Positions 20,559 through 29,301 of a DNA stretch of 29,301 nucleotides are shown here, piece after piece. The stretch comes from Hypsibius dujardini (taxonomy: Eukaryota; Tardigrada; Eutardigrada; Parachela; Hypsibiidae). A program made the translations under genes and the position numbers. Position 1 is the stretch's first letter, and every line of letters starts with the position of its first letter. Below the pieces are notes generated by a model, which saw nothing but the letters and a program-made list of their open reading frames with translations, had not been told where the DNA came from and ran no database searches. The stretch lies in NCBI GenBank assembly GCA_001579985.1, contig LRSR01000178.1, positions 1-29,301 of the forward strand. The letters run 5' to 3'.

Positions 20559-21021
20559 TGTTGCGGGTAGAAAATATTGATATATTTTTTTGTGAATCCG
20601 TTGAAAGGAATCAGATGGGGAAAATGGATTAAAAAACACCGACGCTGGTTAAAGGTCTGCACCACCTGCCTGCGTGGTTATACTCTATCGATGATATAAA
20701 AGGGGAAAAACCGCCGAGTCCGCGATTAAGCGGGCGGTCCTTGTGTGTGCTGGTGCTTCTTGCACTTGACCAAAGCAAAAAAAGCGATGACAAGCATCCG
20801 CATTTGCTTAGGAGCTTATATGCGGCTTTAATCTGTTTCTCCACGTCTCCTCAACAGCTGCTTCGAATGTACGGCCGGACGAAGAAGACCCCAGTAGACA
20901 CAAATATGTATATGCGAGTATGCAGAGTTTGGAATGGAAAGACGCGCGCGCGCTTGAGAAAAATTATTATGAACAGGCGGTTTGCTGCTGAATCATCGCA
21001 TTTTATGGACCCACATAGACA

Positions 21022-21023
21022 AG

Positions 21024-21056
<33 letters not shown>
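21022..21056. repeat. (ACAG)n microsatellite
   Basis: Short run of ACAG tetranucleotides in the spacer upstream of the receptor gene. A nearby open frame is unlikely to be coding. Confidence 0.9.
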
Positions 21057-22373
21057 CAACTGCAGCTGGCAGCCGTGTTTGCCTTGCCGTCCATCCGTCG
21101 CGTCTTCCGTCGCAGTGTACCGTGCGGAGTCAATACATATACACACGGCTGCTGTTACTCCGGGGGACCTAAGCTCTCCGGCTGGATGGTGCGTCAGTGG
21201 TCCGTGTACGTGTGTGTGTGTTGTTGTATTTCCCCCCGCGCCAGAGGTTGACTTGACTGCCGAGTTATATCGCGCGAGTCTTAATCAAACTGACACAAAA
21301 GAGCCCTCATCACTTTCCGCGATGGTTGTCCGGCCGTGTAACTCCCAGTCTCAAAGGGGTGGGGGTAGGGGTGGGGGGATCGTCAACATATAAATTGAAG
21401 GTCCGCGCATAGGATGGGTAAAGTGCCTCGACCGGAAACATAACACCCGTTATCGCATTCCTTTCACCGCTGCCGTGTGTAATGACACGTTAGGGGTCAA
21501 CATGTAGAATGCATAGAGTTGAAGCCTTTCTTTATGGGAGACACACACTTCCGGTAGGACCCCGATGGATGGTCGCTTTACCAGAAAGTCATATTTCAAT
21601 AGGAAGTTGTTTTATATATGGCATATGAAATTGCTCCTTTGAAAGTGTGATTACATTGCGGGTATCCGTTTTTCGAAGACGTGTGGCTAAATAATAAGGC
21701 ACTTGGGTCGTATCCTTTGTGGTGTTGTCCTTTGTGCTATCATATCCTAAAGCAGACCGGAAGTTGTCGCAATGAGTATATGATTTTAAGGCGCCGTTTT
21801 CCCGGAAGATAGACGACAGTCATGGAGAAAACTCGCTCAAAAATAAAAAACCGTTTTAACCCAGGGAAGGCACCCAACCCTGATTCGGGAAATCATCAAG
21901 CGAGATCCACGGTAATGTGATGATCCGTCCAAAATGACAACCTTCAGATTTTGGGGTGTCTGTGCTTATTTTATCACGCTTTGTTTTTCATCCTCTGCAC
22001 ATTCCTACGGGAATTGAAGAAATACAGTCTTAATTTTAATTTCCGAAATGGAACACCGCCAGCAGCTGCTGGGGATGGGTCCGCACTTCACCGAACCTCT
22101 AGCAACAATCTCCCGCTATTTTTGGCCACTAGTCAGTCACTCTTGCTGTTGGCGCTGGGTTGCTGTCCATGTTGGCTTAACGCAGTTGTTACTGCCGTTC
22201 TTTCTCAAAACTTATGAGACGTTATAGTGGTACTACACAATGAAGGTCAGTTCGGTCAAGTTCTTGAAAATTAAAATTGCACATTAGTAAGTCCACAACA
22301 ACAATTAGGACCTCCAAATTTCAAAATTTAGATTCCTGATTATAAACTTACCCATTATCATGAATACCAAAAT

Positions 22374-22410
22374 CACAAATCACAAATCACAAATCACAAA
22401 TCACAAATTA
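22374..22410. repeat. (ACAAATC)n heptanucleotide repeat
   Basis: Five tandem ACAAATC-type words, grading into imperfect ACAAATTAC-like words to about 22600. Typical low-complexity spacer. Confidence 0.85.
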
Positions 22411-23113
22411 CTAGTACAAATTTCAGAAAACAGATTGCAAGCTACAAAATTACATATTAAATATTACAAAATTGTAGATGGCGAATCACAAATTACAGTA
22501 GAAATTACAATGCCCCAAGTTATACAAATCGCATATTACGGCTTACATGCTACAAGCTACGGATTACCTGCTACAATTTACAAACTACGTATTAAAAAAT
22601 AAAAATTTTAATATTGAAAATTAAAAATTAAGAAATAAGATTTCGAAACTAAAAACTAAAAAGTAAAAGATAAAAAAATAAAAGATAAAAGGAAATTACA
22701 GTACAAGTTGCAAATTACAAGTTGCATCATGATCACAGTTTACAGCGCACAAGCTAATAATATCGACTTACATGTACTTACGTGTGACGCCACAACAGTA
22801 ATATAAATGATCAATATAATCAATAAATTACAAGTCAATCAGTTCTCATTTACCAAAATATTATAACCCAGATTCCAGAAAAAACGTGCAATAATTAACT
22901 TGTATACTGTACCCTCGAAACCTCATAAGAGTACTCGTATGAGTAACTCATACTAAAAGTAAAAGTATACTCATATAAAAGTACTCATACTAAATTACAG
23001 CGTAATGAGACATAACAAAGCCACGCCTCTTGCGCCCCCGCACTGCGTGCAGCAGGGGTCTTCCTGACTTGTAGTTTAGTTTTCAGAGGAAAAAAATACC
23101 ACAACAGTAAAAA

Positions 23114-25567
23114 ATGCAGTCCACCACGACCCGCCAAGCTCCCACCGCCAGTCTCCCTCAACGCAGCATGAATCCGCCCGACCTGCCGGACCCGCTGTTC
23201 AATCTGCCCCCAGAAGTAATCCCCGATCCGCAGCCGTTCATCGCACTCTGCGGACTGGATTTCGTCCACAACGCCACCCACCGCACCATCTGGGAGTGCT
23301 TCGCGTCGAACCGCGGCGCAGACCGTCTCCCCATCCTCTACCAGATCGTCCCGGCGGACCACGAATACCCCGTGAGCAAGATTAAAAAGTCCTACGAGTA
23401 CGGCACCGTACCGGGGGGCATCCTGAAAAAGAACTGGATTAGGAAACACATGCTGGAGGTGCCGGCGTTGGTGGTGCTGTTTGCAGACTTGGAGTGGGAC
23501 GATCCGGCCTTTGCGGAAAAGAAGATTGCCTGCTCGAGTAAGATTGCGACGGTGCGCGCGAGTTTGGCGGGGCGGAGTACGCGCATCGCTTTGGTGCTGG
23601 TGCAGGTGCGTTGATTGGACGATTGGCGGTTGTGCGCTGGCGTCTGTGACGTCACTGTGTAATTCGTCGATTGATTGATGAGTCTGCTGTTTATTAATTC
23701 AGTTTCTAGGTTCCCTTGATCTGATTGATTGCTGGTTGTGCAGTTCACTTGAACGTTTTTAGTTGGGCCTTTTTGTATTTCACTAGCAATATTTGATTAA
23801 CGGTCGGGCAAACGGGTCCATAACGAAACGAAGCTAAGGCCAATTAGCTTGGTGCTGTCGTAGGCGGGTTGATTGAATGATTACTGGCTACATGTTTGCT
23901 TATGACGTCAGCATGTGAATCGTCGATTGATTGATGGACCTGCTGCTTATTGTTCTTACTTCCTTTCTGTTGGATTTTTGTGAATTGTAGTTGATTAATT
24001 TCGTTCTCTTCATCATGCTTTTCTCAGTTCATTAACGTTCACACGGATTTTAGTGATAAGATGTACGAGCGCTGCTTAACCGCTCTGCCGTGTTAATCAA
24101 TCAATCAACTGGTTACCGGATATTATTTTTCGTGGATGCTAATCCATGTGTTTTGTTTTGCTTCTTTTCAGTCTAGGCCGCATACTTTTGCTCCCGGGGA
24201 GCCGTCACCGGACTCGGAGAAAGTCAATGGATTGTGCAATTCATGCGAGCTGACCCTGAAGCAGGTCTTCTTCCTCCCAAATAATGACCAACTCATGGGA
24301 TATGTCATTCGGCTAGAAACTGCTCTGTCGGAAATGGTGCAGCAGGTACTTATACTACCTTAGGTACAGGTATTATATATTATACTACGCTGTCTAATTG
24401 CTCTCAGAATAATTCTTAAGAGATTGAGTTGGTATTTTGGATGATTTCGTGCGGTTTCCTTGTCCATTGCACTTCCTTAGCTGTTGTGAGCCAGTTGATT
24501 GCTTGATCAGTCACACTTCTGTGAGACCATGATTCATTTCCCTTATCCAATTTTTTGCTTCCCTTTGCAGTACTACCTCAATGAATCCAAACGGGTCCGA
24601 GGACACCGCGACGCGGTCATGCGGATGGCCTCCCAGAACCTCTCCCTTCTCGTACGGCATCAATTCAAAATCGGCTACTTTAACGAGTTCCGCCAAGACA
24701 AGCAGACATCGCTCAAACACTACCAACAAGCCTACCTCAATCTGCAACAGATCCGGCAAGACGGCGGCTTCGAGGTGAAAACGGTGGCGATGATCATTAT
24801 GTATCGTATCTGCCGGCTGTCCTTCCGTCTTGCCTGCCCCGTCGACGCTATCAGTAACTTCCGTAAGCACCTAGAGGTCTTTCGCGTATACAAAGGCCCA
24901 CTCGATCTGGCCTATCAACACGAAGCCTGGCTCTTCCGACAGAACTATATTTTCGGGGTGATCTTCGACGAAGCCATCCAATCGGGGCTGTCGGCCATTC
25001 CGTCAGAGAATCCCGGTGTTTATTTCACCAAAGCGGCAGATCACATGAAACTGCGTCAGAAGAACTGCCTGCAATTTCCGCCGCAGCAGCTGTCATTTGT
25101 GCCGACTCCCCCGGTGGATGGGGAGTTTTACGGCCAGTTGATTCTGTCGGTGCCGTCGAATTCCACGGAGGTTCCCATCGCAGTGTACCTACAGAATTGC
25201 GAGCGGGCCGTAAATCACACCGGCTGGATGATTTATCTGTTGAACACGGCGATTGCGCATTTCCGGAAACATCGCTGTAATCGTACAGCCTTGATGCTGT
25301 TCAACCGGATCGGCGATGAGTACTCGGTGATTGGCGCGTATGACAAGGCGCAGGCGCTGTTCAGCCAGGGGTTGGTGGAGTATCGCAAGAGCAAGTGGAG
25401 TGTCATATTCAGTCGTGAGTAGGATATTTTTTTGTCCACAGTGCATAGTAACGTCAATAGACAAAGAAGCACTCGTGATAGTAACGCAGTGAGACAAGGA
25501 AGGCAAACAAGGACACATATTGAAAGACGGCAGACAGACACAGACAGACAGACACAGACAGACAGAC

Positions 25568-25598
<31 letters not shown>

Positions 25599-28191
25599 GC
25601 AGCAGACAATTAGGCAGACAATCAGGAAGACAGACAGACAGGCGGGGCAAGCATGCATGCTGGAGATGTAAACGTACAAACTGATAGCTAGGCGCCGAAG
25701 CAGACCCTTTCACTTATTTGTTTCTTAATAACTTATTAAGGATGAATCTGAAGTTTGGTTGTTTTTTTCTAGAGCTACTTCTTCGTCAAATCCGAGTATC
25801 CGCTCTTATCCCTAACGTGGCGGAGTTCATTCGCAGCACATTGGAAGCCATTTGCGGTGAATCCTATCTCCAGCAAAACGATCGTCTGCAACTGCAAGAA
25901 ACGCTAATGCAGATTCTATCGGGCGATCGTCCGGACTTCCGTAACCTTCTCGGACCACAAAGCCAGATGGCTTACCAGAAATGGGGATCCCTCCCACCGG
26001 AGGCCTTGCTGTGTGTCTTGGATATGGACAACGTATTCTCCTGCGTCGAGTGTCATTGCTCGTTTGATCGGCCATCCTTCGCGGCGCATGAAATGATCAC
26101 TATGACGGCGCGGCTGGCTTTAACGAGTCCCCTGCCGATTCCGTTTAGCGAACTTCAGGTCAGTCCAAACCATTTGACTTTTGTTTTGACTTTATATCTT
26201 ATTTTTAATGGCCCGAATATTTTTGGGCATGCAGGTTGTTCTGTCCAATCCGGCGTATAACTCCTCGTGTGTTGTATCGGGAGACACCGCCCATTTGAAC
26301 TTGGTGCCTGACCGAGTGGAGGAGTTCAAATTTCAGTTTCAGCCGCTAAAGGAAGACGTTGGTCGACGGATTAGCATCTCGAAAATTATCTTAAAAATGG
26401 GAACAGCGGACAAGAGTTCGTTTATTCTGGTGTGGTCCAACTTCGGAACAACAGAGCGGCCTCGTCAGACACATTGTGCGGGATTTCCCTTCCAGTTAAC
26501 AGGGAACGAATCGGGTAAGTCTTAAGAGCTGTATTTCAAATACATTTTCTTGCACGGCCAGATTTGTCTGCCTGCCTCTCTGTTTGACTGTCTGTTTGTC
26601 TGACTGTCTGTTTGTCTGACTGTCTGTTTATTTGCTTGTCTGTCTGTCTGTCTTCCTGTTTGTTGTCTGTTGTCTGTCATCAATTTGTATATCTGTCTGT
26701 CAACCTGCCTGCCTGGATATTTGCCTGTTGCTATTATTTCGTGCCCATTTTTTCTTTCCTGTATCGCCGCGCCTATCAATTTCCCAGTCGTTGGTTGAGG
26801 ACATATTTTAATATAATCCCGATCTACATTACAGTCCCGGAACTTCAGACCTCGGTAGACATCATCAAGCGCCCCCCAAAAGTTCAAGTCACCGCAGCCG
26901 CCCAAGAACTCCTGCTGGTCGGAGAGACATTCCGCTTGCCCATCGTTGTGCATAATCACGAAGCTGCCCTGATTAGCAACGTCCAACTCCACGTAGCATG
27001 CGATGACCACGGAGCGGTTGGTAAGGTGACTTTTGCTTCCACCGGATCTGCCGCAACCTTCATTAACGACAGCACCTCCCCGCTGTCCGACATTCCGCCA
27101 GGAGAGAGCGTAGATGCAGCCGTACTCATCCGATGCATTATGGGCCTGAAAACGCGTATCCGCATCACACTGACCTACGACCTCACCGAGCCGTCTTTCC
27201 AGTGCGCCGCGGAAACGACTATTTTGATCCAATCTGTCAATCCCCTTCAGATCAAGTTTATGTCGCGGGAGTTGCACAGCGAAGAGTACTCCTCGGAGAA
27301 GCACGTTCTGCCAGCCGGGGAAGACCTCATCTACTTCACCGTCATCCGCAATGCTTCCCCAGTGGCCATTGTGTTGGGCGCCGCAGAATTGAAATTCCCA
27401 GAGGAATCGGTGGAACGGGTAACGGTGACGCCGTCTTATCTGACAGGAGTGCAGCTGATCGAGGATGAGGAAGCCCAGGACGTTTGGTTTCTGCGGATCC
27501 GTGCGAAATGTCCACCGGGCAGTTTGATTCCAATGGGACCGTTTGTTTTGACGTGGAATCGGCGTGGTTCAGACCAGCCGAGCGCGATGACTTTCATTCC
27601 TGTACCGGATCTCCAGGTGAAATCGGCCCACTCTCCGGTCAAAGTCTACTTGACCCTTCCCACGCAAGTGACCCAGTTTGAGCCGCTGAATTTGGCTTAC
27701 GGGATTGTGAATTCTTCGGAGCAGCTGCTGGACTTGCACATTCTACTGTCCACAAACGACGAATATGTCTTACATGGTAAATTTAGATCGTCTTTCGGCC
27801 ATGGTTCTTGTCTGTGTACCTGCTTGCCTGCATGCCTGTCTGTTTGTTTGTTTGTCTGTTTGTTTGTGGCATTGTTTGTGGCATTGTTTGCCTATCTACC
27901 GCGCCGATCTGCCATTCATTGGAATCTCAACTCATATCTTGTTCGGTCTCAGGGGAAAAGGAAACGCATGTCCGACTTGGTCCACATATGGACACGGTGG
28001 TCCACTGCTCCATCGTCCCCATCAACGTCGGCTACATGCGGCTGCCGGAATTCGAGATTCAATGTGGCCCCGATGTGGACTGCCGCGAGTGGATTGATGC
28101 TCATCTCCCCAAAACTGTCTTTGTCATGCCGAAAAACATTTCCAGTGGCGATGCCAGCGTTGATCGGTTGATGACTACCAATGTTGTCTGA
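23114..28191 (+). CDS. TRAPPC11: Trafficking protein particle complex subunit 11 (TRAPPC11, foie gras homologue), 1118 aa
   Basis: Subunit of the TRAPPIII tethering complex, acting in ER-to-Golgi traffic and linked to protein glycosylation and autophagy in other animals. Seven exons: 23114-23605, 24172-24345, 24571-25414, 25773-26158, 26235-26514, 26835-27776 and 27953-28191. All introns are GT-AG and the phases (0, 0, 1, 0, 1, 1) add up to 1118 codons, close to the human length of about 1130. The N-terminus has FIALCGLDFVHNATHRTIWE, then DHEYPVSKIKKSYEYG and PALVVLFADLEWDDP. The foie gras domain follows (about 225-500), with LLVRHQFKIGYFNEFRQD, YRICRLSFRLACPVDAISNF and NPGVYFTKAADHMKLRQKN. 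The C-terminal half matches the gryzun-type beta-rich region, ending near KTVFVMPKN. An in-frame TAA lies two codons before ATG 23114, so this is the first possible start in the exon. No disruptions were seen. Confidence 0.95.
25530..25643. repeat. (ACAG)n microsatellite in TRAPPC11 intron 3
   Basis: Imperfect ACAG/GACA array within the intron at 25415-25772. Antisense Cys/Leu/Ser-rich frames here come from the repeat. Confidence 0.95.
26572..26712. repeat. (CTGT)n microsatellite in TRAPPC11 intron 5
   Basis: Imperfect CTGT/TTGT/CTGC array within the intron at 26515-26834. It keeps the plus-strand frame open into exon 6, which produces a misleadingly long ORF starting inside the intron. Confidence 0.95.
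27808..27895. repeat. CTGT/TTGT microsatellite in TRAPPC11 intron 6
   Basis: Imperfect CTGT, TTGT and CTGC words, plus a duplicated TTTGTGGCATTG, in the 176-nt intron at 27777-27952. The frame from exon 6 stays open through it. Confidence 0.9.
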
Positions 28192-28468
28192 TACGTGCCG
28201 GCCGGTGCAATTGCTTTCTAATGCGAGTGTCATTTTGTGATGTACCGTAATTTATTGTTTAAACTACCAATTCTCTTCTCAAGATTGCGGCATGACGTGC
28301 GTAAACGATCGGAACGCTGAGCACAAGTAATTCAACAAGAATTAGAAATTATTGGTACAGTGCCCTACTGGAAAACATAGATAAAGAAGAGATCAACTCC
28401 CAAAAGACAAAGCAGTGGAAACACTGCCAGACTGATTATTGGAAGGTGCAAGCGAAGAAAACAAGTCG
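28192..28468. other. Intergenic region between convergent TRAPPC11 and transposase genes
   Basis: Short AT-rich spacer that should hold the two 3' UTRs. No canonical AATAAA was identified with confidence for either gene and no exon was seen. Confidence 0.5.
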
Positions 28469-29301
28469 TCAAGAGGCGACCTTCAGACGAGCTATATTAA
28501 CAAGAGAAGCAAAACGTGAAAGACATAATCAAGCAAAAGGAAAGAAAATTTTATGGATGCATTTACACTGCAAAACACTTACCGGCAATGCCCAGCTGTT
28601 TCAGCGTCTTATTGATGGTTTTTGCGTCGTTTCCTTCTTTCATGAGCACGTCAATTACGGTCTTGACCGCATCCTGGTAGTCCTGCCCCAATTCAGCCGG
28701 AGAAACTTTTTCGGGCAAGCGGTTCTGTTCACACGGCAAGGGTTGTTGATCATCGGCTAATCGAATCATTAGAGACACTGCTTCCGTGTTAAGGGGGAAG
28801 AAACCGGTTGCGCTAAAGCACACTTGAACGTTCTGTTCGTTCATGGCGGTTAGGTAGGATGTTATGAAAGCTTTCACCACGCTTGACGGCTTTCTCTGAA
28901 AATGAAAATTTTTTAAAGGACTATGCAGCCTATTTCTTTACTTGATTATCTGTCTATCAGTCTATCGGACTATCTAACTATTGACGGTCGGTCGGTCGGT
29001 CGGTCGGTCGGTCTGCCTGTCGGTCTGCCTGTCGGTCTGCCTGTCTGTCTATCTGGCTGGCTGGCTGGTTGGCTGTCTATCTTCCCGTCTGTCTGCAAAG
29101 TCACTTTACAAGTTTGCATGTCTGGGCACCACCTACAGATGCTTTCCGTATATTGGCCTTTCCTGCAACCGTGTGCCAATGCTTTTTTAAAATCCACCTC
29201 GCTGCGAGGTCGAGAGGCCGAACCACGTCAGCGCACTCCGGTGGTACACAGATTAAATGGATATTTTGATCCCTGGCCCAGGTCAGCAACGGGACACAGT
29301 C
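28469..29301 (-). CDS. pogo/Tigger-like DDE transposase or transposase-derived gene, 3' part (partial)
   Basis: The C-terminal part of a DDE_1 (Tigger/jerky/pogo) transposase enters from the right edge. The right exon (about 29110 or 29137 to beyond 29301) encodes LLTWARDQNIHLICVPPECA, then DVVRPLDLAARWILKKHW. The PP-x(7,8)-PLD pattern includes the third catalytic Asp of the DDxD triad. The next exon, 28583-28895, encodes RKPSSVVKAF and VCFSATGFFPLNTEAV, matching the family's S/K-A-T-G-I/F-Y/F-P-L-N motif. It ends at a strong G/GTAAGTG donor. A possible last exon (28469-28491) after TTAATATAG would add ARLKVAS and a stop; otherwise the frame ends at 28563. The donor of the right exon is ambiguous (TCT/GTAGGT or CTT/GTAAAG, both phase 0). 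At least one intron makes a recent simple insertion less likely. Confidence 0.7.
28945..29090. repeat. GGTC/CTGT/CTGG tetranucleotide array
   Basis: Compound microsatellite: GGTC repeats (about 28986-29013), then CTGC/CTGT/CGGT and CTGG words. It lies in the intron of the transposase-like gene. All overlapping open frames are repeat artefacts. Confidence 0.95.

Larger units (their letters stand above)
20559..23113. other. Intergenic region between divergent receptor and TRAPPC11 genes
   Basis: About 2.5 kb with divergent genes on each side, so it should hold both promoters. A TATAAAAGG word at about 20696 (plus strand) has no gene in a suitable position. It contains an ACAG microsatellite near 21022-21056, a GT-rich stretch near 21205-21225, and a 7-bp repeat (ACAAATC)n at about 22374-22410 inside a wider AT-rich low-complexity zone to about 22720. 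No coding exon was recognised. Confidence 0.55.

Noticed and set aside
20690-20760. TATAAAAGG on the plus strand as a promoter
   Set aside because: No credible plus-strand gene follows, and the orientation is wrong for the receptor gene.
20741-21393. Overlapping plus-strand ORFs of about 90-140 codons
   Set aside because: Low-complexity and microsatellite sequence, no signal peptide or family motif, mutually overlapping frames.
25189-25713. Minus-strand Cys/Leu/Ser/Val-rich ORFs
   Set aside because: They lie antisense to TRAPPC11 exon 3 and its ACAG microsatellite; no independent coding signal.
26612-28171. A 519-codon plus-strand ORF as one protein
   Set aside because: It starts inside a TRAPPC11 intron and ends out of frame in the last exon. 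Splice sites at 26834/26835, 27776/27777 and 27952/27953 restore the TRAPPC11 frame.

Overview
The window is animal nuclear DNA. Coding sequence is split by short GT-AG introns whose phases match across paralogs, protein genes lie on both strands, and introns and spacers carry microsatellites, minisatellites and small non-autonomous transposons. There are no operons, ribosome binding sites or other bacterial signals. The gene set (arylsulfatase B-like, NYN-domain protein, glycine N-acyltransferase-like family, somatomedin-B/7TM receptor, TRAPPC11) fits an invertebrate, probably an ecdysozoan. A tardigrade is only a guess. All gene models below were assembled by hand: splice sites were read from the sequence and intron phases checked for frame continuity.

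Layout. (1) 1-1642, minus: 5' part of an arylsulfatase B-like gene with the catalytic CTPTR motif; it runs off the left edge and a piggyBac-like MITE sits in its first intron. (2) 1643-4236: no recognisable gene. (3) 4237-5452, minus: two-exon NYN-domain (PIN-like nuclease fold) protein. (4) 5836-13297, minus: a tandem cluster of three GLYAT-like acyltransferase genes. The outer two are intact five-exon genes of 290 and 288 aa with the same intron phases. The middle one keeps only its last two exons and has two in-frame stops, so it is a pseudogene. The third copy carries a 0.9-kb foldback-type element in one intron and a minisatellite in another. (5) 14320-14883, plus: a small secreted proline-rich orphan protein. 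(6) 15210-15815: a piggyBac-type MITE flanked by TTAA, then a 51-bp tandem repeat. (7) 16543-20558, minus: a four-exon, 927-aa receptor with a somatomedin-B-like domain, a cysteine-rich ectodomain and a seven-helix domain. (8) 20559-23113: spacer with simple repeats. (9) 23114-28191, plus: complete seven-exon TRAPPC11 (1118 aa). (10) 28469-29301, minus: the 3' end of an intron-containing pogo/Tigger-like DDE transposase gene, cut by the right edge.

The genes do not form one pathway. The only functional cluster is the GLYAT-like trio, a local family expansion with birth and decay of copies. I found no convincing new multi-gene system. The most interesting items are the foldback element made of tandem hairpin units, the dead middle GLYAT copy, the non-canonical splice donors in that family, the piggyBac-like MITE family, and the intron-bearing transposase gene.
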